Source: Acanthopleura granulata (taxonomy: Eukaryota > Mollusca > Polyplacophora > Chitonida > Chitonidae). From it: a stretch of DNA of 64,000 bases. The DNA is taken from the NCBI GenBank assembly GCA_016165875.1, contig JABBOT010000013.1:16188368-16252367 (forward strand). Direction: 5' to 3'. The translations under genes were made by a program, and so were the position numbers. How positions within the stretch are numbered: position 1 is the first letter of the stretch; every line of letters starts with the position of its first letter. The notes under the pieces are model-generated. The model ran no database searches and was not told the origin of the DNA. It saw nothing but the letters and a program-made list of their open reading frames with translations. This document shows, one piece after another, positions 35,140-44,826 of the stretch.

Positions 35140-35345
35140 CCCTCTCCCCAATGTCGTAACTGTGAATTCAAGACCAGCTTATGCTGGATTCTTCTACGGT
35201 CGTGCGTGGGAAGGCCTGCCAGCAACCTGCGGATGGTCGTGGCTTTCCCCGAGTTCTGCTCGGTTTTCTCTCACAATGATGCTGGCCGCCGTTGTATAAG
35301 TGAAATATTCTTGACTACCGTACGGCATGCGAATGAGTAAATCAA
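35140..35345 (+). repeat. SINE, 5' part lost
   Basis: It starts near CCCAATGTCGTAACTGTG with box-B-like GTGAATTCAAGACCAG, has the family body (GCCAGCAACCTGCGGATGG) and ends CTTGACTACCGTACGG with a decayed tail. Confidence 0.75.
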
Positions 35346-35955
35346 TGAAAGTTGTCCTCAAGAAAGAAAAACGCTTCCTACATAAAAAGACCAGAGTTTA
35401 ACCTCCATACTCGCATAGTTTAGTTCGTAACTGAACAACTCCCTGTATAAGGTCAAGACGAATTTATAACTTCTTGGCACCGATGCATATTGTTTCTACT
35501 ACATATATGTAAAACTCGCAAACACAACAACTTAAGATCGGTGACAAAGTAAACGAAAGGAACTCTGACAACAGTTTGAAGATTTAAACATGAAACATTC
35601 CTGTTTTTCTTGTACCCTAATGTTCACTAATAAACTAAAAAAAAAACCAAAAAAAAACAGAAGAGTAAAGAACGGGAAAAAACACTTCAATTACATGTAT
35701 GTACGACATGTATGGTTTTTCATCTCACACAATATCAGTAAACTGCAACGCACATACAAACAGTCTCGTTTTTGCAGATTTTTACGAACTTAAAATCAAG
35801 CTGAATAATTTTGTGGATTTTTGTTTTAGGCTTTTCAGAGAGTTTCCTCTTTTAAGGAGTGGATGTTCAGGATCTAACGTTATTTTAGTTCATACAAGAC
35901 CGATGCTGTTTGATATTTGCAGACATCTTCTGCAAATATGATGTCGTCACAGGAT

Positions 35956-36098
35956 ATCATCCTGAATAGGATGGTCGTGGGTTTCTCCCGGGCTCTGCCC
36001 AGTTTCCTCCCACCATAATGCTGGCCGTTGTCATATGAGTGAAATATTCTTGAGTACGGCGTAAAACATCAATCAAATAAATAAATCATCCTGAATAG
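35956..36098 (+). repeat. 5'-truncated SINE with perfect 14-bp target-site duplication
   Basis: The body 35970-36084 is the 3' half of the SINE family (GATGGTCGTGGGTTTCTCC to GTACGGCGTAAAACATC plus AAATAAATAA). It is bounded by ATCATCCTGAATAG at 35956-35969 and again at 36085-36098. The exact duplication shows target-primed insertion, and the copy is young compared with its neighbours. Confidence 0.9.
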
Positions 36099-37100
36099 AC
36101 CTGTAGAAAATTCGCTCAGTCTTACATCATTGGATGTTATATATTCACCTTTATACTACATCATACGTACTGTATATTGTATCCGAGAGTAAAACCCAAA
36201 CATTTATTTCCACCCATAAACTGTATTGAAATAACAAGCAGCTGATTGCATATCAAGTCTGGCTTTGTTAAAATGAATGACTGCTCCCTAGTATATTCGC
36301 TCTCTATTGTCAAGAGGTCAGAAAAGTCTACGCAGGTGCTCTCGCTGTCGGAGGAAATATTTCAACAAGTATGTTATTAATCAGATATCTAGCATATTTC
36401 AATCCACTGAACGCCGTAGAACTAATGTAGCAATTCCCGTTAACGAAGTGGTTTGTTTGTGGTGAAAACGTATCACACAGATTTTGAAATATCGCTCGTA
36501 AAGCTGAAAATGCAACAACAACTGGCTTTGTCCGCCATTTTGTGTAGGCTTCGAGTTCGACCTATATTATGCGTATTTTGACGTTGTGGGTGTGTAAATC
36601 GCCTGTTCATCTCATACCATGAAATTTCATTACCTGAATATAGCATGGCATTGGGTCAGATGGAAATAATGCTTCACGAGTTCAGACAAGTGGTGGCAAT
36701 AGTAAGGGCGAGGGTGATATAACGTGGTAGGATGACGTCAGTTCATTGAAAAATGTCCATTTCTCAGTGAACATCGGAAAAGTGGGTCAGCAACGAACAA
36801 TAACTCAACCTATTCTTTATAAATTCCCAAGTGGCTTTAACTGTACATTCAGTGATGTTTTTACATGTAGGCCCTCTACAAAGGGAAGCAAACCTTGCAA
36901 ATCATGAGATACTGTGCAACTTTTATAGATGGCCTGAGACTGTGGGTGGGGGTAGGGGTGGTGGTCACCCACTTTTTTGTATCATGTTAAGAAGAGTCAC
37001 AAATGAGTAGGAAAGACTCCAACTTTGACATCAAAGTATACCACGAAACTGAAATGCCTTAGCATGGGCCATTAATTCCACTTAAAAGTTTGTGCAAGAC

Positions 37101-37290
37101 CTAGGCAAGTAATCACATGGCCCTTCCGCTGCGCTGCAACGGCATGGGATGGTCCCATTGAACACTAATAGAGCCGAACTGGACAGGTGAAAGCCAAATG
37201 ATAGGTGGCTGATTTTGCACTATTAGCTTTCAGTGGGACCTTCCCATGGCTTTGTAGCGTAGTGGAAGGGCCATGTGATTACTTGGCTAG
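37101..37290. mobile_element. Foldback MITE, about 190 bp
   Basis: Left arm CTAGGCAAGTAATCACATGG, then CCCTTCCGCTGCGCTGCAAC and onwards to CACTAATAG; the reverse complement of the right end gives CTAGCCAAGTAATCACATGG, then CCCTTCCACTACGCTACAAA and onwards to AGCTAATAG. The arms are about 65 bases with few mismatches around a core of about 55 bases. There is no coding capacity. Confidence 0.9.
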
Positions 37291-39315
37291 TGAAAGACTA
37301 TGAAAATACTGTCACAGCTACATGTATCCATGGACACACATCAGCCTGTGCAAATATCAGCTAAATTAAAAAAAAAGTGAAGTGAATAGTGTCAAATAAA
37401 ACCTACATACTTCAAGAATGGAATATGAAGAATATGTAGAGGTGTGAATTGTGACTCAAAACTTACAAATCAGTACCCACCGTGTCAAAATCAGACATTG
37501 ACAGCCGCTCCAATGTACGAAGTAGAGTGAATTGGTTGCTCAGGAGCCCCGTTCTGTTTATTACTGACGTATTAAGTTAGTAAGGGTCCCTTATGTAAGA
37601 TGCACTTGTCATTCTCAGGCATTGTTTCTGAAAATGAATGTGTATCCCTTCATTTGTTCGCGTAAGCCTTACCATTTTCCCATCTCATGACAGCAGCAGC
37701 AAAACTAAATCACATTTTGCATTTATGTGAAAGCGTGTCTATAAGTTATGGTCTAGTTGGCAGCGGCGGGACTGAAATCGCAAACACTACGGATCGTCTG
37801 AGGTGACGTGTCTCTGGTCATGTATGTATTAAACGGTTGTACATAATGTTTACATGTAAGTTAGCAGTTAGGCTAACTCTTGGGCTTTTAAACTTGACGC
37901 CAGTATGGTCTGTTGTTAGTGCCAGTCCGTTTTGGTGCATATTTGGGTATGTTGAAAATTTGTTGTTGTTGTTGCATTCTCTCTTGTAACCACACTTTGT
38001 GTGACGTCATTGACCTCCCTACTGTGACCCCTCTTTAATTTTCGATGAGCGACAATGTTAACATTTAGTGCTGTTATTCGGCCCCAAACATTGTGTGGCT
38101 AATCAGCATTGGTGCATACCTCGTCCAGCCTGTGAGAAAGCACCCATAAAAATTTTGACATACATGTAGGTTGAGTTTCAAGGTGGGGCCTAATGTCTGG
38201 ATGAAAAACCTGAAAAACTTGGTAGAAAACTTGGATGAGAGGGTACCAAAGCAGTTATAAATGTCAATTGCAGGAAAAGTATCCCATGTTATGTAGGCCT
38301 ACTAAACATCAACGGATTCGGAAAGAGATTTTTTCCAGATTACACGAAATCTACATGTATCCCATGCGTGGTAATAAACTTAATGGATCTGGGTAGATGA
38401 TGTTATTAGCTATCGATACATAAGTCTTTGGATCGAGTTGCCAAGAACTCCCGTCTGGTCAAGGTAAATGTGCCCAAATCAATGTTTATTAACACAAATT
38501 TAGTTTGTGTCAATGGCTAAGAATCTCTTTCTTCCGAATCGATTGAATAAATGTCCATGGGATAGGTTTCCAGCAGTTGGCATTTATAAAGCTGCCGTGA
38601 TAACCTCTCGTGCGTTTTTTCAAACCATCAGCTTTTTTCATGACCCTTGCATTAGGCCCTACTGACCATCAACATTTGGCATGCGTCAGGAGCCATGGAC
38701 GGGTGCTTAGCAATTTCAAGTTGAGGCCCTCGCGGAAACTTCACCACGTGATACTTTGTGCCCTCTCGCCCAAATATTCAAACTTCCATGAATAAAATTC
38801 ATACCTGTCCAAAGTTCTAATAATTTCCATTATTTTCATACCAGGCCTGCACTTGTACACACCAAAAAGAGCTGGCAGGCAGCAAAATGGATGTTACAAC
38901 CTGAAATACACAAAATTACATTTGTCTCTTCTGAAAATAATAGGGTACAGATTCCAGATGCTGGTTCTTTTGCTGAAAATCAGCTTGAGCCTGCAGGGAA
39001 GGTCCCTCAGTCTCCTCCTTTAATAAATCCTGTACTCCAGAGTGGGCCCTGCATGTACATGTGTGTTGAGGAATGCCAGTTCCAGATGTACTGTACCAGA
39101 TTCATTATAAGCAAGTGTTCAGAGATTTGGCACTAAAACAATCATTTCCTTCCTAATTGCTGTAAATTGAAGCTAAAGTATGGGAGAAACTGAAAATACC
39201 AAGTAGAGAGTATTACTTTGAAATGTTGCTGGTTGTTAGCATAGAAAGCAGCTTCTCCCTTAAATTTCAAAGGCCACTGTCTGCAAGTGGGTAGCAGTTT
39301 GGCCATGACTGCTTT

Positions 39316-39420
39316 TTAGCAGCATGAAATGAGGAAGTGGCTTATGCTCTTTAGCAGCATGAAATGAGGAAGTGGCTTATGCTCTTTAGCAGCATGAAAT
39401 GAGGAAGTGGCTTATGCTCT
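39316..39420. repeat. Perfect 35-bp tandem triplication
   Basis: Three identical copies of a 35-base unit that starts TTAGCAGCATGAAATGAGGA occur at 39316, 39351 and 39386. Perfect identity indicates a recent expansion. Confidence 0.97.
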
Positions 39421-39507
39421 TTTAGGAGTTACGAGATTTGGTTTTCTTTGGAGATGGCAGGAAAAGCTGACTGTGTGGGTTCCTCATGCAGTACATGCTA
39501 ATTCCCA

Positions 39508-39592
39508 CAATGTGGTAGCGTTTAGCACACAAGTTGGTAGGTTTTAGCACAAGGTGGTAGCGTTTAGCACACAAGGTGGAAGCTTGGCGGTT
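39508..39592. repeat. Short imperfect tandem repeat
   Basis: Variants of GGTGGTAGCGTTTAGCACACAA occur three times with lengths of about 22-28 bases. Confidence 0.8.
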
Positions 39593-40399
39593 TACAAATG
39601 GTACATGTAATGCTTCATGTGATCGAAAATAACTATTGGCATTTACATGTATGCCAGTGCCTTATAGCTTACCACGCTGATACCTTACAACAGAAATTAT
39701 TGCTGAACAAATGTCGACAACATGAACAACACAGATATATTTTAATTAAGGAGGTTCAAAACATTTGCAAGCCACCCTCCTGCCATGCTTTGTAGAACAG
39801 TTTAACACTTACCTTAGCTGTATGTAGCTGTTGTTTTACTAAAACTACCCACCAATTTTGGCAAGGCCACTATACACTGCTAGCCAAGAAATTGGGTGTG
39901 AGCTTTTAATATTTAGTAAGGTATAGTTTACAGCTGAGACAACTTCTACGGTAAAAATTCTGTTTTACGCAGACTGCCTGAAAGGCAAGTTGACAATGAA
40001 TATTTTGTGTGTCGTGTTTTATAATTATACTTACTTTCACTGTCCTCTCTAAGGAGGGAAAATTTATTAAAAGAGAATTGTTTTTCTCCCTTTTGGCATG
40101 TTACAGTAGCCTGCTATATACCTGCTACAAGTGAAGCCTGTTAATAAAATTATTCATCTCTGTGGCCTGAAAACAGTGTGACACTGTAAAGATAAAAGTT
40201 GCTTTGTGTTCAGCTTAAAATCTGCCTCAGTTTCTGCCCTATCCCAAGTGGAAAATATTCTGGTTTCATTTAAGTGACAGCTAGTACATATATGAAGAAA
40301 TGATGAAATCAGTAGCCGTAGTTGTAATGTCCTCTGTTTTTGCAGGATAACCTGTGCTGAAGATCGGTACTTTAATGTTACTCATCAAGTTTGGCTGAC

Positions 40400-40544
40400 A
40401 TGGATGCCATTCTGGAGAGAGTACAGAACAAGTTTGCCTGTATTATTGGAGAACTCTGCAGTGAACCGGTCGTCTTGTCCAAATTTGCAATATGGCTGGA
40501 TTTACGACTGGCAGAATACAAGGCAAAAGGAGCCATCTCATTGG
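40400..40544 (+). CDS. Exon A2: shared N-terminal start exon of unit 2
   Basis: The exon starts at 40346 after CCTCTGTTTTTGCAG. The leader has an in-frame TAA at 40373-40375 (seven codons before the ATG) and a short upstream frame (ATG 40375 to TGA 40398) ending one base before the start ATG 40400. It encodes 48 residues plus one base (MDAILERVQNKFACIIGELC, then SKFAIWLDLRLAEYKAKG) and ends in phase 1 before GTTGGT. Over the 133 bases shared with A1 I count 13 differences, only one of which changes an amino acid (Ile/Val). This strong bias to synonymous change shows that both exons are translated and constrained. Function is unknown; the helical sequence would suit protein-protein contact. 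Confidence 0.82.
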
Positions 40545-40636
40545 GTTGGTATTATTGGTATATTCTGTGCATAAGTTATTGCTGTTGGTGTACATACAGA
40601 TATATCATGTTGCTCTTGTCATGGTTTACCGTATAC

Positions 40637-40800
40637 GTAGACTGCCTCAGTGGCCTAGGGGTTAGAACTTCTGCCTGGAGGTCGGGAGATCCATGATCGA
40701 TCCCTTGTTAGGTCATATCAAAGAGTAAAGACTTGATAAAAATGGTAGTTGTTGCTGCCTCGCTCAGCACTCAGAGGTTAGAGCAAGTTTAAGCAACTGA
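40637..40800 (+). repeat. tRNA-headed SINE of a second family, in the A2-B2 intron
   Basis: The head has box-A-like AGTGGCCTAGGGGTTAGAAC and box-B-like GAGATCCATGATCGATCCC at the normal tRNA spacing. It is followed by a body containing GACTTGATAAAAATGGTAG and CTGCCTCGCTCAGCACTCAG. It differs from the CTTGAGTACGG family. It is not a functional tRNA because no acceptor stem closes. Confidence 0.65.
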
Positions 40801-40862
40801 AGATTTCATCTATTGAAAATTCAGGCCATCAAGGTAAACAAAGTTTTTGTCTGTTCTGCCAG

Positions 40863-41552
40863 ATTGCTCGGGGGAGAGTCCCGACCCAGTGTGGCTGAAA
40901 GGTCATGAGGTGCAGACAGTGAAGAGGACAGATGATGCTTACAGCCCTCAAAGCTTGCCCCGATCTGCCTTGACTGGGTCGAAAAGTTTCCAGAAGACAC
41001 GCCCCCCTGAGCCAGTGGTGTATGAGGGGAATCCATCAGACGATCGGTTATCTCCAGGCGTTGTGTTAATCAAAGAGGAGGTGACGGAAGATGAACCAGA
41101 TGTATTCCCTATCAGTATTCATCGAGTACAGCCGACCAATCAAAACTCTAGAAAACGGCCTTTACCAGACTCAGTGGCCAGATCTCGCGACTCTTTTTCA
41201 AATTCATCTCCATCAAAAATACGTCACATGGAGGACACGTCGATCGGTGCAACGGACAATCAGAGTTTGATGTCCATCATCCAGGACTCTGATGATCTTG
41301 ATGATCATCACTCGTCATCGATGACAGACAATGATTTTAGAACTTTGATATCATCACATCATCCGGGGAGTGGCATACAGTCAAGGGGAGATAACTCATT
41401 AACATTTTCACCTGAGGCCTCTTCAACAGCTGCTCATTATTCATCATCACCATCAGTTTCAGCAGAGGATTCCAGCTCAATACAGCACGCAATGTCATTC
41501 CAGTCACCTCCCGGGGAGCAGTCATTATCTCAAGATACGGGACAGGGCACAG
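40863..41552 (+). CDS. Exon B2: acidic/Ser-rich linker exon of unit 2
   Basis: The exon begins in phase 1 after TGTCTGTTCTGCCAG, completing the Asp codon of A2, and ends in phase 1 (ACA G) before GTCAGTTTAG. It encodes about 230 residues. The conserved head DCSGESPDPVWLKGHE is followed by a linker with VLIKEEVTEDEPDVFPISIH; the IKEE there fits the sumoylation consensus hydrophobic-Lys-x-Glu. Next come a basic cluster (SRKRPLPDS, candidate nuclear localisation signal), SPSKIRHMED, and a long Ser/Asp-rich disordered part with GDNSLTFSPEAS. The pattern suggests a nuclear regulator with a modifiable linker. If the donor is not used, translation ends after ten more codons at TGA 41579-41581. Only 320 bases separate it from A2, against 8.3 kb in unit 1. 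Confidence 0.87.
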
Positions 41553-42559
41553 GTCAGTTTAGCTTTTTCACTTTTCACTGACAAACTGAGTTATTCACAA
41601 CAAGTAATTCTTTGCCTGTGAATCCAGTGCGATCTGGAATATACATCTTCATGTCCCTACTGGGATCAAGGTTAATTAGTCCATCTAAAAGTCTGCCATT
41701 CTTTTTGGTTTCAAGTCCATCCCTATCTGTCAGACAGGGATTTTTCTGGCCACTTTGTCATGGTTTAACAATCTCTTTGTGGTAACAACCACAAGAAATA
41801 TAGGAAAATTGGAGTTTTAGACAAATTTTGTACTGAGTTTTCATGAAATGAGTTGAGTTTTTGATACATAGGTGACAAAGAAAGATTGAGGTTTCTGATT
41901 TATTCAAATAGAATTTCTAAAATAAAATTGGCTAGATTAACCCCGGGTTCAAAGAGAACAAAAAAAATCGCAGAACGTTGCAGAATGTAATTTAGATAGA
42001 ATTTGTTTCAAAGAGGTGTGAATTTCAAGCACACAACGTCACCTGCATAAAGAAAATAAACAAATTATTGTTTTTACACTTAATGTCCTTCTTGGTTGAA
42101 TTACGAAGACTGAAGTTGTTCCGACAGATAAAGCAATTACATGTAATGCTTTTAACTCCAGAACTCTGTTACATTATAGAAACCATAGGTAGATCACATG
42201 ACAGTTAGTCATTTGGTACCTTTTATGTTTCTTGCAGTTGATTTGACTACAGATTAAGAAGGCAATATTCAAGATTAATCCTAGAAATGACTGAAATGAG
42301 CTAAGCAGGTCAGGTATATTGCCATGGGTGAGAAGAAAGTAGAAGTTCAAAATCCGCTGCATGATGTTTTTTTTTCTGTTTTAGTGATAGAGATGTAATG
42401 GTAGGATTGTCCGAATAGTAAAATGACACACAGAGTTTATCTGGATAAACTGAATGTTTATCTTTTGGTCATGCAGTCTTTGTAACCAAAATGACGTCTG
42501 ATACTGTAGATTGGGGCATCTATACATGTATAGCTAAAGAAAAGGTTTAGGTGCTCCAT

Positions 42560-42875
42560 GGCTTTAGAGTGAAAGACCATGGACTGAAAAATGAAGTTGT
42601 GACAAGTGAAAAGAGAATAAAAAACTGTTTCTGAAAATACCTTCATTAATTTTTTTATTTTTTTCCCCACCAAATTAAATGCAGTCACATGTTTTGGTTA
42701 CTGTTCTTCAGCCTGTTCAATATGGTCCATAAAGCCCACCATATAATCAAAACATTTGACTGCATTTAATTTAGTGGAAAAAAATGATTGAAGATATTTT
42801 CAGATACAGTGTTTTATGCTCTATCTGCTCACCACAACGTTTTTTTATTTTTATAGTGATCTTTCACTTTAATAA
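42560..42875. mobile_element. Foldback element with arms of about 130 bp
   Basis: The left arm (about 42560-42697) and the reverse complement of the right arm (about 42747-42875) match along their length. The inner part is strongest, CCACCAAATTAAATGCAGTC against CCACTAAATTAAATGCAGTC, with TCTGAAAATACCTTCA against TCTGAAAATATCTTCA further out. The spacer is only about 50 bases, so a transcript of this intron would fold into a long hairpin. Confidence 0.85.
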
Positions 42876-43752
42876 GTAAAAAAAGTCAACTTTTGAGCCT
42901 TACCTGTACAATGTATTTCATATTCAAAATAGTTTATTGGCCAATCTGTACACTATGACTGCGATCAAAGTCATGACTTATACATGTATGTAGAGAAAGA
43001 AAAGAGACATTTGATGTGACACAGAGAAGTGTGAAATACTATGGACAATCAAGGAATAGGCTGTCTAGGCAAAAATTATACAAGATGATACGAAGCCTTT
43101 TGAAATAATATTGTAGATTCTTTATTTGTTCTTCACAGGCAAAGGCTAGTTGTTGTGTATGGCTTGCATTTCTGACTGACTTGGTCAGCACAAAGAATAA
43201 TTAACCAGATCTCACAGGGCACTTAATTGACATTTATTTGACTGGCTTTGTGTGTTTAAGCAGTTGATATGTTATGTAGGCTTTTACTGAATTTCCTCCC
43301 TTGACTTTGAAAGTTTGCAGAAATCTATAGTGATCTTTGGTGACATTGATGTTTTGCAACTGAGGTGGAATATGTATACCCATTCACATACGCTGTCTCC
43401 AGCTGACTTAATTTCATTATGTCAGCTTGTCAATTTTTGAATTAAAAAAAAACATGCACACTAAAAAGACGAAACAAAATTTACATAGCTTTTCGCCAGG
43501 GCTTAACCCAAACCAGCTTGAACAGTTAAAATGATTCGTGTACTTGAAGTCTTCTCTGAAACTGATTTGGAATCTTTAAGGGAGGTAATTCAGGGGAGCC
43601 ATATTCACATATCTCTTGTGGGACATTTCCAGAAGGCAGGGTATACAACTGTCCTACCCACAGATGAATGTTTTCTTTGCAGGGGCCATGTTGGATCTCT
43701 AACGAAAAATTTTCATGGTCCAAAGCACATGTACTGGTGTGGTGACAAGCAC

Positions 43753-43891
43753 CTGGCCCTCATTTCACTAACAGGTCATAAATCTTTAATCTTTATACCA
43801 ACTACTGACTTAATCCAGTCCAGTTGTATGTCGTAAGTTTTAACTTGGGACCTGAGTTACGACTTAGGACCTTTAGTGGAATGGGGCCCAG
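43753..43891. mobile_element. Short palindromic MITE (GGCCC-TTTCA type)
   Basis: The left end CTGGCCCTCATTTCACTAAC and the reverse complement of the right end, CTGGGCCCCATTCCACTAAA, are imperfect inverted repeats. The element resembles the one at 58784-58917. Confidence 0.6.
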
Positions 43892-44552
43892 GGTCATTTC
43901 CACAAAATACTTGATTGTTTTAGTCCCAAACTTTAGAGGTGGCAGTCGTGAAGTACTACAGGACTTTTACAAAATGTACATCAGTTGATGCTGAGTGCTT
44001 TTATAATCTGGCAATGAAAGAAATTTGTACGAATACCATATTGTGGTCAGTGGTCATATTTTTGTGTAAGGAACTTATTTGCTTTAATCCAGTCTAATTA
44101 GTGCGAACTTTTTGGGGACTAATATGGCTTTGGCCTGTTGACCTAAAGTTTTCAAGAGAGACCATAAGATTTGAATTCTCAAGTTCAACATTCAGACAAC
44201 AACGAAATAAAATACATGTTAACAGGGTACGTGTACATACAGGCATTAAGGCATGATCCATGTAAACATACGCGGATCTGTACATATACAGTACAGTCCT
44301 TCGTAGTCATTGTACTCGTGTTCACATGAGCTATGTGTGTGGTATGGTACCCACATATGTATACATGTGCCTGAATATACACGTTGGTACGTACACATAC
44401 ATATAACTGATCATGTCTGATGAGTCTGTGAAAAAGATCTCATGATATTTTTTTTTCAGTTTTTCATGTCTTCTTACATGTATGATACACAGTTGTGTGA
44501 AATGTATAATTAATGTAAATGTGCCTATAATGTGCTTGTTACGTGTACATGT

Positions 44553-44826
44553 AGGGGTATCCGTTGCCGAGGTGGTTGGTGCACTAGTGCAGCACAATGA
44601 CCCAAGAGCCTCTTAACAATGTGGTTGCTGTGGGTTGAAGTCTGGCTCATGGTGACCTAACGCTACGTAGGAAGGTACTTTTGTACCTTTGTACCTTTTG
44701 TACTTTAGGAAGGTTTGCCACCAGTTGCCAATGGTTTTCCCAGGGGCTTTGCCTGGTTTTTTCCCACCATAATGCTGGCTGCAATCATATTTTTGAGAAT
44801 GGAATAAAACACTAATCCAATGAAAA
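44553..44826 (+). repeat. tRNA-derived SINE, full length but diverged
   Basis: The head GGGGTATCCGTTGCCGAGG and GGTTGGTGCACTAG are box-A-like; GTGGGTTGAAGTCTGGCTC is box-B-like. The body includes TTCCCACCATAATGCTGGCTGC, and the end (GAATGGAATAAAACACTAATCC) is decayed. An internal TTTGTACCTTTTGTAC duplication is specific to this copy. Confidence 0.75.

Larger units (their letters stand above)
33966..40345. other. Region between unit 1 and unit 2
   Basis: No exon is supported. It holds an AATAAA at 34550, two SINEs, a MITE and two short tandem repeats, each listed separately. The promoter and untranslated first exon of the A2 transcript should lie here unless it shares the upstream promoter with A1. 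A frame from ATG 36273 that runs into a GTATGT donor-like site at 36370 was noted but not supported. Confidence 0.4.

Noticed and set aside
36273..36369. Possible alternative first coding exon (ATG 36273 to a GTATGT donor)
   Set aside because: Exon A2 has an in-frame stop upstream of its ATG, so this frame cannot feed into it; no other partner exon was found.
40637..40800. tRNA gene candidate with box A and box B
   Set aside because: The acceptor stem does not close, and a non-tRNA SINE body follows directly.
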